Below are positions 39,894 through 51,215 of a stretch of 64,000 nucleotides of DNA, piece by piece. Every line of letters starts with the position of its first letter. Position 1 is the first letter of the stretch. The position numbers and the translations under genes were made by a program. The stretch comes from Mesostigma viride (lineage: Eukaryota; Streptophyta; Mesostigmatophyceae; Mesostigmatales; Mesostigmataceae), in NCBI GenBank assembly GCA_009746045.1, contig RPFO01000594.1, forward strand, positions 739,449-803,448, given 5' to 3'. The notes beneath the pieces are model-generated. The model saw nothing but the letters and a program-made list of their open reading frames with translations, searched no databases and was not told where the DNA came from.

Positions 39894-40561
39894 TGTTACG
39901 TCCCGGCCCTTTTGGACGGACGTAACAATGGAATAAATTATGTAGTTTGACTTGTTGTCATAGTCCGTAGGACTTTGGGACTCATTTCGGTACTTAATTT
40001 GGGAATTGTCCCTTGGTCAGGACTTTTGTATGGAACTATGACAGTTTGTGTGCTTCGGACCAGTTATTTTGGGCCTAGGTTGTTGTATGCGTGTATCTTC
40101 TAGGGGCCGGTGCAGTCGCGCCGCGCTGCGTACTTCATAGCTAGTTGAGATATTGTACTCATGCGTGGATTCTGTAGGCGAGGGTCGATGTCGACCCGAG
40201 GATCTTGTGTGGACTGCATGCTTTGGAAGGTCGGCGCCATGTCGGCGCCCCTTGCCAGCGTAGTGGCAGACCTAGGTGAAATTGGTCCGAGGACGAGAGT
40301 CTCGTCCTCTTGGTTTGATGAATGATAAGTGCGAATACGCCTACACATTAAACCTGGGGCAACTATCCATTTGTAATTGGTATTGCTAGCCATTATAAGT
40401 GTGTATTAATTAGCTTGGCATCAAGCCGCGGTGCCAGATATCTCACGACCCCAGTCGTGAAGCGCAATCTGCATTAGGCCACCTTGAATCTTCCTAATTC
40501 CGGCATGGTAGATCTTTCGCTACGTGGCTCAGGCTAGGTGTGTCTGGGCTGGGACGTAACA
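39894..40561 (+). repeat. 3' LTR of Gypsy-type element
   Basis: This 668-bp LTR is near-identical to 8609-9279 and is followed by the target duplication CCAAC (40562-40566). Confidence 0.97.
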
Positions 40562-40566
40562 CCAAC

Positions 40567-40707
40567 TCGGATAAACTGAACCCCTCTCACCTGGCCATGA
40601 CATGGGTCAAACCAGGTGAACACCATCTTTTGCACAATTGCCCCATTGGCTGCACGCCAGAGGGACGTTTGGCTGAACATCGTGCGTTCTTATATGACGA
40701 AACCAAC
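40567..40707 (+). pseudogene. LINE reverse transcriptase, segment 2 of 3
   Basis: These 47 codons are open in one frame (from SDKLNPSHLAMTWVKP to RAFLYDETN). They lie between the end of the Gypsy insertion and the start of Copia A. The frame continues without a shift into segment 3 at 54302. The last five bases (CCAAC) are the Copia A target site. Confidence 0.8.
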
Positions 40708-41208
40708 AGTTGCAATCTGTTGCTTGACCGAAATGCGTGTATAAACTGGTGCATGCATAATGGAATGTAAATCTGTGAAACAATACTCACAGTTGCTGCA
40801 CACAGCTTGTGTACATGACCATGGTGGCAGTATAGCCAAGCTGATGCATTATAACTAGTGGTCGCGCTGACTGTTGAGCACTGACTGTCGGTCAGGCTGT
40901 TGAAGTCGTGCCAAGGATTGATGAGATAAAACACCCCTTCAGCGGGCAGACGAATACGGCAATATTCCCTGCTAATGGATATTTGTAAATGGTTCTAGAA
41001 GCGTCTAGAAGCATTGTGCAACGCTGGCGTAACGCTAGTTCAGTGTGCCTCTTGGAAATCGCTAATGCACATGAAATGTGATTGGTGCAATGACGATAAG
41101 GCCTATCGCAATCTTGGGGTTGCACACATGACTTGTAACCATATAAATTGATAATAAACCCAGGCACCTAGTGCCGCATTCTTGCAAGCATCATTCTCAA
41201 TCTCAACT
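40708..41208 (+). repeat. 5' LTR of Copia A with heat-shock-like element
   Basis: This is identical to 53796-54296 except for a T/C near 40990. It carries TTCTAGAAGCGTCTAGAAGC at 40993-41012, two adjacent TTCnnGAA-type palindromes (the second GTCnnGAA). An ATATAAAT box lies at 41141-41148 and AATAAA near 41153. Confidence 0.97.
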
Positions 41209-41232
41209 CGTACTCAAAAGCTGCTATTTACA

Positions 41233-42189
41233 ATGGCTCGCGGTTCCCGTTCCGACACGGACGCCATTCAGTTGACTGGCGATGGTGCCGATGCTTACAA
41301 GGAGCTGCGACAGCACGAACTGGTGGTTCGCATGCTGCCAGAGCCGTTGGCCGACAAGGCTACGGACAAGGAAAACCGTGACTTTGTCTGGGCAATCAAG
41401 GCCTGGGAGGAGAAAGTCCGCACGGTAGTGAAGACTCCCGCGCAGATTTTTCGGATCTTGCGGGGGGCTCCACTGGCCAGCAAAGGGCCGCAGGCGGTGC
41501 GGGACCTGATTCGGATCGCCCAGGAGAAGGCATGGGACTGGAATCAGTTCCTTGAGCGGCTCACTGAGCTTCTCGCGCCGACAGGGCTGGTGAAGTCCAT
41601 CAAGGACGTCATGCAGATTCTGACGTTCGAAGTGTCCGGTGACACTGCCAAGGCCACGCTGGCCTTCGAGCGGATGCTCGAAGAAACCAATCTAAAATAT
41701 GCTGATGATTTTTCGGTGGTCCTGTTCTTGGGCAAGGCCCTTGGCAGCGGTGCTATGTCAGAAAGCACCGTGCAGAGTCTGGCGTCCGTCCTGACCAAGG
41801 AGAAGCTGGCGAGCAAGGCTGCTGCTTTCGCCTGCATCCGCGAGATCATGGCGCTCGGTGGCGCTGCTCAGGAGCTGGCCGGCAAGGGTGCCGTGAAGCC
41901 GACGCCAGCAGTCAATGCCGATGGCCCTGCCATCAGGGCCGTTTTTGGCGCCGGTGACGGGCGCCTGAAGTGTCCTCGCTGCCAGGGGACTGGTCACACC
42001 CGCGAGACCTGCAAGGCCAACAAGGCTTTCCCGTTGGGGACGAACCTGTGTGGCAAGTGCCATAAGCCAGGGCACAAGGCCCGGTTTTGCAAGTCGCGGA
42101 CTGCTGCCAACCAGGCGGACAATGTTGGCAAGGCTGGGCCTATTAGGCGCCAGCGGTTCACGTGGGTGCGCAATGCTCAGGAAAACTGA
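41233..42189 (+). CDS. gag: Copia A gag
   Basis: This 318-aa protein runs from MARGSRSDTDAIQLTGDG. It is a nucleocapsid precursor with a helical capsid part and two zinc knuckles near the C-terminus, CPRCQGTGHTRETC and CGKCHKPGHKARFC. The frame is intact. The pol frame overlaps the end in the -1 frame. The overlap has GGAAAAC before the stop, which is not a canonical slippery site, so pol may instead start at ATG 42213. Confidence 0.88.
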   Translation: MARGSRSDTDAIQLTGDGADAYKELRQHELVVRMLPEPLADKATDKENRDFVWAIKAWEEKVRTVVKTPAQIFRILRGAPLASKGPQAVRDLIRIAQEKAWDWNQFLERLTELLAPTGLVKSIKDVMQILTFEVSGDTAKATLAFERMLEETNLKYADDFSVVLFLGKALGSGAMSESTVQSLASVLTKEKLASKAAAFACIREIMALGGAAQELAGKGAVKPTPAVNADGPAIRAVFGAGDGRLKCPRCQGTGHTRETCKANKAFPLGTNLCGKCHKPGHKARFCKSRTAANQADNVGKAGPIRRQRFTWVRNAQEN

Positions 42190-42212
42190 AGGCCCCAGGG
42201 CAGGACAGCGCT

Positions 42213-44004
42213 ATGGAGCATAGGAGGCTCCTGGCAGTAGACGATGTAGGCAGTTTTATGGCCGATGCTGCGGATGTTAAGGCAATATCAAACTTGATCA
42301 ATACAGATCCAATTTTCAAGTATGCCTGTGCGTCTCGGTTTCACATCTTCTTTGGCCATGGAACAAACGCTTACAAGTTTGCTAGGGCTTTTGGTGGGGC
42401 GCCAATGCTGGAAGCATGTCGTGAGTGTTACGAAAATTGTCCACAATGTCAATCGTCGGGCCCCAAGCCTCCTCGCCACCATGTAAAGCATCCACCTGCG
42501 AGAAAGGGGGAAATCGTAGGTGATGTGCTGTTCTGGGCACACATGCCATACTTTATTGCAATAGATAGATATGCTCATAACGTAGCTGTAGTTCCTTTGC
42601 GTCATATGGAAGCCGCCGACCTGGCAGAAGCCATTGATGTCTCTTCGTCCTTTTTCTCACCACTGGAGTCAATACAGATGGACAGGCAGTTCGCGTGTCT
42701 AGAGGGCCAGCCTGGATTTGAATGCCTCAAGACAGTTGGGCGTGAGGACCACACTGGTCAGGGTATAGTGGAGCGTGCCGTGCAAGAATTCAAGCAAGCT
42801 GCACGGAGACAAGGTGACGCATCCCTTTCAGCATATGCAGCCCGCCTCATGTGGGCGTTGCGGATTTGTGCATGCCTTAATCGGCGTGTGTTGTTGTCCA
42901 TTCCTTCTCGCAATGTGGTGATAACAGCTGAGGGATTGCAGCACGGCCACTACCCACCAGAGATAGAAGAGGAGTGGGCACGCCATTTGCAGGGTAGATT
43001 TGCCAACCTGGTACGAAGGGATACACGTAGGCCGGTTACCGCCTATAGTGTAGGAGACCTGGTTTGGGTGCATAAAGAGGGCCCCTTTGGAAAGAGGGGA
43101 CAGTGGAATGGTCCAGCCACGGTAGTGTCCGTGGATGGGAGTGTGCGCAAGGCCGTTGTTTCCTTGCAGGACAAGCAACACCACATCCCGTGGAGCAAGC
43201 TCAAGCACTATCAACCGAACACAAGTGCGTGGGAGCGCCTTCTGCACTACTACGAGGACGCGGACAACTTCTTGCGGCCTCCACCAGGTGACGTGATTGC
43301 CCCTCTTTTACCCATGCCTGCCTCTGACCCTATGCAAATGTCTGCCGAAGCTCGGGAGGTAGAGGACGATGAGCATGTTGAGGAGGACGGTGATCTGGTG
43401 GCACTTGCTGCAGATGTGCAGAGCTTAGCTCGCGAGCCCCCTGCTGACCTGCGCGAGGGTAGTAGGGAGGGCATTACCCCTGCCGTTAGCCAGGGTCCGG
43501 CTGCCGTTAGTCAGCCTCGCCGGGGTGGTGGGTTGCTCAGCAAGATTGTTCTAGGGCTGCGCGGGGACAATAACATGGGGTTGGGCTCCCTTCGCCGCCC
43601 ACCACAGACTGCAGGCGTACCCCCTCAGCTGGGCCCGAGCACTGCAGTCATCTCTTCCTTGTTAACCTCTAGGGCGCTGAATTGTGGGCTCCTCATTGAT
43701 ACCCAGGCCCATGTCTCTATTATCGGGGCCAACTGTGTAGACTTTCCTTTGCTGCCCTCTCATTGGACTCAGGTCACTGATTTTGCTAGGTCAGGGTCCT
43801 ACAAGGTCCTGGGGGAATTTCCCTTAACCATACTCGGCGCAGACACGCCCATGTGTGTGGTAGAGGGGTATGATGGGCCCGCCTTATTAGGACAGCCGTT
43901 CTTGACGCTACCCGGGGTTACAGTGAGCAGCACACAGCTGTCCCGAGCGGGGTTTGGCTGCATGCGATTGAATAATTTTTCCCTCGATGTCGCTGCTCGG
44001 GGTC
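42213..44004 (+). pseudogene. pol: Copia A pol, part 1: integrase then protease-like domain
   Basis: Numbering is from MEHRRLLAVDDVG. A His-Cys zinc region (H44, H49, then C69-C72-C76-C79) leads into a DDE integrase core: D104 in IVGDVLFW, D157 in SIQMDRQF and E187 in GIVERAVQ. A GKRGQWNGPATVVSVDG module follows (about 297-312). At about 490-590 a retropepsin-like domain has LIDTQAHVSIIG and GPALLGQPFL. The protease triad DTG reads DTQ. In canonical Copia elements protease precedes integrase; here it follows. Copia B interrupts at 44005, and the frame resumes without a shift at 51838. Confidence 0.85.
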
Positions 44005-44621
44005 AGTTAACGTAAAGGATTTACGTTAGATGGATAGAGATTGTTACGCTCTTTCCAACGGCACCTTGAACGCCTCATTTGGTTAAGGAACGTAAAAGTT
44101 ATGACGTTTCCTAGGCTGTGCCGACAGTACCCGGCGCGCCACTGTGGGCGCGTACGGACACAGGATGTACAAGTGTCACTTTGATAGTCCGCAGGACGTT
44201 GACAGGACTTGTACAGGACTTGATGGTCAATTGATAGGTAGGCGCACTGTAGCGCGCCAGGACCTATGAGACAATTGATGCTGACTAGTGTACGGATAGG
44301 TCCACAGGACTAGCCGTATGGACAATTGATAGATCTGCGCGCCAAAGGCGTGCCAGAGTCTGTGTAATCAATTGATTGACAGTTCAGCTGTGACAGTGCA
44401 GCTGAATACTTGGACGCGTCCCTAGTAAGCTATATGAGTGACTTGGTCACACCGGGACGCTAGTTCTTGCGTGCACGTTCTCTTGGCACTGCGACCCTGT
44501 CGTCTGTGCTGCGTGCAGTCTTGGAAGTGACGTGACTTACGTCTGTGTTTCCTGATTGTTAATAAAGGCAACTTCCTGCAAGAACCATGGCGGAATTCGT
44601 GGCATTCTTACCCTCACAACT
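44005..44621 (+). repeat. 5' LTR of Copia B
   Basis: This is identical to 51216-51832 as far as I can read. It contains four CAATTGAT motifs (about 44239, 44272, 44331 and 44368), a CTATATGAG box near 44430 and AATAAA near 44571. Confidence 0.97.
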
Positions 44622-44645
44622 CGTATTACACGCTCTGTCAAAAAG

Positions 44646-45356
44646 ATGCCAAATTCGGAAGAATTTCGGATTCCGGACGATGAGGAAATAGCCGCTCCGC
44701 CGGCTGGTTCTTCGTCAAGACCGACGGTGCCGTCGTGGCAGCAATTGCTCGACGAAGTAACGGTCTCGCTCGACGAGCTTCATCGTCAGCAGCGTGCAGC
44801 TCACGCATTGCTCGGGGATAACCCCGAGGACCCCGATTTGCCAGCACTGGTGCCGGCAATCCGCAACCTGTTGGACCAGATTCGAAACATTTTATCGACA
44901 TTTACGGTCCAGGTGCGGGGAGGTTTGCGGTCGGTGACCGAAGTCACGACTGCCATTGAGGAGTTGGACAACGTCCTCTCTTCACTCACCGGTTACCAGA
45001 GAAACCTGCAAAACTGGGCATCGCTACGCACGGGGGGCGCGCCGGCGGTGTCGACAAATTTGTTTCAGGATCTCGCGCTGTTATCGCTGCTCACTCGCGG
45101 CGTACGCAGTCGCGAGCGCCAGGTTTTAATTAACCTGGTGGCATTTCTCGCCTCTGTGCGAGAGTGGATTCCCGCGGGGTGGGAATTATTGACGATCTTT
45201 ACACATCCTCTGCGCCTCGTCGCGCGTCGGCGCGTCGCAACTTACGCGGCGGGGAGCACGCCGGTTTTAATTCATACCGGTGCAGGTCCGGAGCTGGATA
45301 TGGAGGATCGTGAGTTCGTATACACGTACTGCGACTTCAGGGGCCTTGACTACTAG
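44646..45356 (+). CDS. Extra 5' ORF of Copia B, unknown function
   Basis: This 236-aa intact frame runs from MPNSEEFRIPDDEEIAAPPA and lies between the 5' LTR and gag. Residues about 35-125 look helical (QLLDEVTVSLDELHRQQRAA, TTAIEELDNVLSSLTGYQRN) and could form a coiled coil. A hydrophobic stretch follows (VLINLVAFLASVREWIPAGW). There are no zinc knuckle, protease or envelope features. Copia elements normally start with gag, so this is an added gene. Its intact state beside identical LTRs argues for recent function. Confidence 0.65.
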   Translation: MPNSEEFRIPDDEEIAAPPAGSSSRPTVPSWQQLLDEVTVSLDELHRQQRAAHALLGDNPEDPDLPALVPAIRNLLDQIRNILSTFTVQVRGGLRSVTEVTTAIEELDNVLSSLTGYQRNLQNWASLRTGGAPAVSTNLFQDLALLSLLTRGVRSRERQVLINLVAFLASVREWIPAGWELLTIFTHPLRLVARRRVATYAAGSTPVLIHTGAGPELDMEDREFVYTYCDFRGLDY

Positions 45357-45525
45357 TCGGCCTAATTTTCTTCTGCAGTACTCGTCGACATTTTTTTGTC
45401 GAATTTTCAGCGGCAATTCGCGGGGCGGCAGCGACACCGGCGCAGGCGGCAGTGGCGACACAAAAATTTTGTACATATTTTCTGCTGCTTTGTTAAGGTG
45501 TTCTTTGAATAGCTGGTAGTGCAGG

Positions 45526-46640
45526 ATGGCTGAGGGACGCCGTAGCAAGGGTCCAGCCAGTGGGAATAATAATGGGGGTGCTGGTAGTGGAACCGCTCAC
45601 GTAGATGACGTGGGGCTTACCGGAGAGATTACCAACCTTCCTCACAATAATAATAATGCACAAGCTATTCATGGCTTTGATCTTACCACACAGGGTCTTT
45701 TAATTGTCAATCAGTTGCAGCCTGTAACCTCAGACTCCAAGCCTAAGCAGGCTGAAGAGTTTGTGGAGGGATTGGAAGGGTTCCCTAGCTTGTACGGTGG
45801 TACAAATTACTATCAAATCTGGATAGGCAGTAGCACTTTTGGCAAGTGTACTGACCAGATTAAGGACCTAACCAGGGAGTGCAAAAAGGCCAATAAGGCC
45901 TGGGCACTGTACGTGGCTGAGCTGAAGGAGCTGCTGGAGGACCAACGAAGAAGGTCGGCATCCATTGGCAGGACAAGTACCAAGGGTGGGAGGTCAAGGG
46001 GGACCTGATCCAGAACTTTCTCAACTATTGTAAGATGGTTGAGGAGGGCAGGGCTCACGGCTTTAATGTCGCTGATAACATAGCCCTAACCAACTGGCTC
46101 AAGGTTTCTGGGCTGGATAAGGCGACACGTGGCTCCTTAAAAGTCATGTGTGCCCCACACTCTACCCTGAAGGCCTACAAGGTCATCATTAAACAAGCTC
46201 TCGAGGCAGAGGAGCTGTTTGAGGGTGGAGTGCCAGCAGTGAAGGCTACCCAGGCAGGCGGGCGTACCCAGGGTGGCTCCAAGACGTCTGAGGCTGACCG
46301 AAGCCAAGGAGGGCGTAGGGGCAACCATCACAAGCGCAAGGGAGATCATTCACCTGATTCTGACAGGAGGTCACACTCCAAGTCGGTGTTCAGGCGGGTG
46401 GGTGGTCAGCCCAAGCAGGGCAACGCGTCTGACAATGGGGGCAGTGGCCAGGGCAAGTCCAAGATACAATGCTACCTGTGCAAGGGGTGGGGGCACATCA
46501 AGAAGGAGTGTCCCAGCTTCAAGAAGTCCCAGGGCCAGGGCAGCAACAAGAATAACAACAACAACAAGAAGAACAACAACAAGTCCCAGGCAGGCCAGCC
46601 TTCAAAGGGCAGTCAGCAAGAAGACAACAAGGAGCAGTGA
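45526..46640 (+). pseudogene. gag: Copia B gag, one frameshift
   Basis: The first frame starts MAEGRRSKGPASGNNNGGAG and runs to about 45945. The second continues through WQDKYQGWEVKGDLIQNFLN and MCAPHSTLKAYKVIIKQALE to a zinc knuckle, CYLCKGWGHIKKEC. A Lys/Asn-rich tail follows. A single-base change near 45945 (ACCAACGAAGAAGG) splits the frame. Total length is about 370 aa, typical for Copia gag. Confidence 0.85.
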
Positions 46641-46781
46641 CTGTCTGAGGCAACCCCTACACACCTTAATTCACCCAAGGGGGAGGCCAGGTGCTCCAAT
46701 GCAGATTTTATATCTGGGCAACAAGAGGGTGATCTCCAGGTTCAGTGTGGCCCCAGGTCACCTGGAGAGGTACAGGTTCCT

Positions 46782-49700
46782 ATGAAGACGTCCTTGACAG
46801 CTGATGCAGCTGTAAGTATGTCTGACCCTATGCATCCTCGTGCTGGGCACGAGGGTGGACCTCTCATTTTGAGAGAAACCAATGTACAACCACAGAGGGG
46901 TGTGAAGGCCTCTGGTGGTATGCATGTGGTCCCTGCTGGCGGTCCAGGTGTTGGGCATGAGCAGGGTGACTCAGGCTCTGAGTCAGAACAGGATGGAAGT
47001 CAGCATGGTGATGCTGGACAACCTGACAGCACAGTCCTGACTGTGCCAGGGACTGCTTCCTCTGTGTACCAGGAGTTGGGTGCCCGAATCCACAACATGT
47101 TTGGGCATGCCACTTCTCTGTCAAACAACTTTGCCTTCCGTATGGGCAGGGCACCCCTTCTTAAGGCGTGTCAGCAAGCTGCCTCACGGTGTAAGTGCCA
47201 GTTGTCCTCCAACAAGCCCAGGAAATCACATGCCAAAGCTCTACCTCAGAGCATTGGTGATCTGCAGTGTGATATCCAACACATCAGGGGCATGCAACTG
47301 TTGGTGTGCGTGGACAGGTACACGAAATACAAGGTGCTGGAGCATTTACCTTCTATGAAGAACAGGTACTTGCTGGCTGCCCTGCAGAATGTAAGAGCCA
47401 AGTTTCCTACCACAAGGATCCAGGTGGACATGCAGTTTCAGCATCTCAAGGGTGATCCTACCCTTCCTGAGTTGCTGGTTACACCTAGGGAGGCTCATGG
47501 GCAGCAGGGTGCTATCGAGAGGGCAATCCAGGAGGTCAAGAAATTGATCATCTCTGAAGACTGGGTACCCTTGTCTGCACCTGCACTTGTCAGGAGTGCA
47601 TGGCTGAGGAACGTGGAGCAGCAGCTGAACAGCAGGGTTAACTTCTACTATGATGGAGTTGCTGTCAGCCCAATGGGTCTATATCATGGCCTGTGCCCAC
47701 CACATGTGCTGGAGGGCTGGAAACATGCTGCACATGTCACCTTTGCCAAGCTGAGGGAGAAGGACCGGGGTTGGAAGATGCTGGAGCCACAAGTGGGTCA
47801 GAAGGTCCTAGCTTGGAAGGAACCTAGCCTTTATGGCAAACGTGGTAGCTGGAGTCCTGGGGTGGTTACCCAGGTTGATGAAGCTAGCCACGCATGCTTG
47901 GTCAGCATGGAGGACGAACCAAAGCATGTACACCGGCTGAGTTGGTCATATGTCAAGCCTAACCTGATGAATGAGGGCAGTCAGGCACAAGGCTCACAGG
48001 ATCTGCAGGATTTTCAGGTCCCAGGTGACATCACTGACGCAACGACCACATCTGTTGCAGGGGAATCTGTCAGCCCTGGCCAGGTTGCAGAGGTACTTGT
48101 TGAACAGGCTGCAAGGTCAACAGCTGGGGAGTCAACTGTCAAGCCCAAGGCACTAACCAAGCCCAGGGGGACAAGTTTGGCTGGATTGATTGGGGCTCTA
48201 CAAAGGGCCAAGAAGCAGCCCAAGGTAGCCAAGCTCAGGTGGCATGGCAATCTGGGGCTGGACACTGCCTTAGAGGTAGACACTAATTCTCAGGTCTCCA
48301 TTATTGGGACCAGGGCTGCAGCAGGGTACAGCATGTCTGAACCCAGCTATCAGTTTGTGTCTGACTTCAGTGGCGGGGTACACGTGAAGGTACTGGGTGA
48401 GGTATTCATTCCTATCCTTGGACAGGACACTGCTTTTTGTGTCTTGGAGGGCTATCAAGGACCTGCTCTTCTGGGGCAGAATTTCCTATGCCAGGATGGG
48501 GTAGTGATCACGTCCTCTCTCCTGACTAAGGAAGGGGCTGGTCAGGTCCCACTGATTAATTTCAGGACCACTCACCTATCACGTGCAGTAACCAGGACGG
48601 TTAAGCGTGTGCAAGTGTGCCAGGGGCAGGAGCCCTTGGTTGATGACCTCATACTGCCAGCTGCTAGTCATCCAAGCAGTTTGGGCATTGGTCCTCACTC
48701 ACTTGCTGGACACAGCCCTATCAACTACCAAGGCCTGGTGAAGCTCATGTCCTCTCCCATTATGTGTCCCCAGGTCACACTGGGTCTGATTAAATCTGGG
48801 GAGGACTGGATCTCCAAGAAATGCGTGGAACCTGTCAATGACCTGCCTCCTGCACGACGTCTACTCAAGCTCAAGTTTGTCATCAAGATGAAGGAGGTGG
48901 ACGGGGTCAAGGTACCACATGTCAGGCCAGTGCTGAATGAGTTCAAGGGTACTGGTGAGTGCACTGCTGAGGAGTTGTATACCCCTGGCATGCTGCATGA
49001 TACTTGGAGGCTGCTGCTGTGTGTCTTTCTAGGCCTTCTCAACAAGGGCTTGGACTATGGCTCAGTGGTGATAGACTTCAAGAGGGCATTTCTGGAGGGT
49101 GATGCAGATGTGGCACAGGAAAAGTGGGAGGGCAAGACGCCTTTCTATGTTAGGGTGCCTGCTGTATGGAAAAGGGACATCCACACGGAGTTCCTTAAAA
49201 TCCTCAAGGGCCTGGAGGGCCTGAGGTCAAGTCCAATAATCTGGAGGGAGACTCTCAACCGTTTCCTGAAGGAGCATTGCAACTTGAAGGTCTCTCCTGT
49301 AGACCCCTGTCTGTTTCTGGGGCAATGGGAAGGCCTGCCAGTGTATGCTTCGCTGCACGGGGATGACCTACATCTGATAGCTCCCACGTCGTGGCTTAAG
49401 GAGCTGATCTCCATCATTAAGTCCAAGTTTCCTCTGGGTAGGGAGCAATGGCAGGTGGAGAATGAGCCTCTGCTGTTTGTGGGCATGGAGGCCACACTGG
49501 TGAAGAAGGGGGGGAGTGGCGTATGCTGCTGGTGGGGGGCAATGACTATCAAGAGACCCTCATTAGCAAGCTTCCTCCAACCATCACACAGGCACTGTGT
49601 CCCATGGTGAGGGGCATGGTTGCTTGGGTGGCAGGCATTTCCAGGCCAGACCTTATGGTCATAGCCAGGTTGCCTGATGACATGCTGGTGGAGCTAGGGT

Positions 49701-50266
49701 CTGCCAAGGTGGCTGATCAGGTCAGGGCTTCATCTGGCATTCTGTTGTCTGCAGTGGATTTATCACAACCCATTTGCATGGAGCTGTATGTGGATAGCTC
49801 AATGGACAGCAGGCAGGTCTCCAAGGTCAGGGGCAGGGCTGCAGGGCTCTTTGTGCTCAGACAGGAAGGCCTGGGGAGTTTGGTGAGCTGGTTTAGTCGC
49901 CTGCACAAACGGGTGGCTGTCAGCAGTGATGTGGCAGAATGCAGGGCTATTTGTGAAGGCATTCACACAAGCCTTTATCTGAAGGAGTTGCTTCATCAGA
50001 TGACTTCTAACACTCCTTGGCCACTTCAGGTTACCACTCTTCTAAAAACAGACTCCATGGGGATGGTGCAGTTTGTGCACAGGCAGATGGCCAGAAGTAG
50101 GGACTTGGATTATCTCCTTCTTAAGGAGTTGTCCTCCTTGGCCAATATTGAGCATATCCCTGGGGTTGACAATCCTGCTGATGCTTTGACCAAGCTAGTG
50201 CAGAAGGCAGCAGTGCAATACAAGGTTCTTCAGTCTCTGATGGACCCATCTCAGCAAGCTGTCTAA
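46782..50266 (+). pseudogene. pol: Copia B pol: integrase, protease-like, reverse transcriptase, RNase H
   Basis: Numbering is from MKTSLTADAAVSMSD. Integrase catalytic residues are Asp about 160 (IGDLQCDIQ), Asp about 215 (IQVDMQFQ) and Glu about 245 (GAIERAIQE). A GKRGSWSPGVVTQVDEA module follows. The protease-like domain at about 495-570 has ALEVDTNSQVSIIG and GPALLGQNFL, with DTN in place of DTG. Reverse transcriptase has VVIDFKRAFLEGD (about 760) and LHGDDLHLI (about 860), the latter replacing the usual YVDD. A one-base indel in a G-run near 49510 shifts into the RNase H frame, which has ELYVDSSMDSR, AECRAICEG and IPGVDNPADALTKL and ends at 50266. Confidence 0.88.
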
Positions 50267-51215
50267 GCTGGTGCATGGTTATAGGGCATTGGAGAGCAGA
50301 TTGTGTGGTAGTGTCAGCATTGTGACTGGCATAATACCTGTATTTTAGTCTGTACTAAGGCTCATGGACCATGGTACACTCACTCTGATTTTAATCAGGA
50401 TACAGCCAGGTTTTGGCTGGGGTTCATGCTGTTGACTACACAAGGTTGACAGGTCCATTACAGACCATGTATTCTATTTTAAAAGAAATGTATATTTGTA
50501 CATACCTCTCACAATGGTCTGGGAACCTTTATTCTGGGGTTTATAGGGCGGGGTTCGATTCCCTGGTATTATGTTTCTACAAGCTGGCCTGTTCAGGTGT
50601 TTGCCTGTTCAGACTTCCCTAGTTCCCCAGGGCAGGATTTAATTGTTGCCTATGTGTTTCATTTTGTCATTTGTTTGCTGTGGCAGTTTACCATCTGGCA
50701 AGTAGACGGGCGCCGTAAGACGGGCGCCAATAGACCCCTGTTGAGAGAATGACAGGCAAACTATTGTAATACGCCTTACTTTGTCAAGTGGTATTTTAAT
50801 TGTCATGGATTTATTGTACTTATATTGAATATGTACTGGGTTTTATGGGATTAGTATCTGGGATTAATGTAACTCACCGCCAGAAGGTCATTGTACTGGA
50901 GGCTCTACCGAGGTGATGGGATTAATTCCTGGAGAAGACCTCATAGAATTAACCTGTATGTATTTAATTTTGTGTGCTTCTAATATCTGGTGGTACTCTG
51001 TAATGCCACTTCCATAGGTTTTCTCCATTTCTCATGAAATGGTTTTCCCTGTGGCAGATCTGTTTCTTTTCCAGTTCCTTAAAAGAAAGGGCTGGGGGAA
51101 TGGCATTGGCCATTAAAGACATCTGTTCAAGCTTCAAGCTGGAGTGAAGGACATTTCAAGCTACTTCAAGGGTCCCTGGCAGGGGATGTGATCCCTAAAG
51201 AAAAGAAGGGATTGG
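50267..51215 (+). other. Copia B 3' noncoding region with polypurine tract
   Basis: There is no gene in this 950-bp stretch. It holds a short repeat GACGGGCGCC (near 50705 and 50720). The polypurine tract AAAGAAAAGAAGGGATTGG sits directly before the 3' LTR. Confidence 0.7.

Larger units (their letters stand above)
8609..40561 (+). mobile_element. Gypsy-type LTR retrotransposon hosting a PLV
   Basis: The element is bounded by near-identical LTRs (8609-9279 and 39894-40561) with TGTTACG...CGTAACA ends and a 5-bp target duplication CCAAC (8604-8608, 40562-40566). It has a primer-binding site candidate just inside the 5' LTR, a gag gene with frameshifts, a damaged retropepsin region and a polypurine tract at 39881-39893. 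The 23-kb PLV sits between gag and protease. Without the PLV the element would be about 8.8 kb, a normal Gypsy length. No intact reverse transcriptase or integrase could be read in 36.5-39.9 kb, so the copy is non-autonomous. Assignment to Gypsy rests on the gag type and is moderate. Confidence 0.85.
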
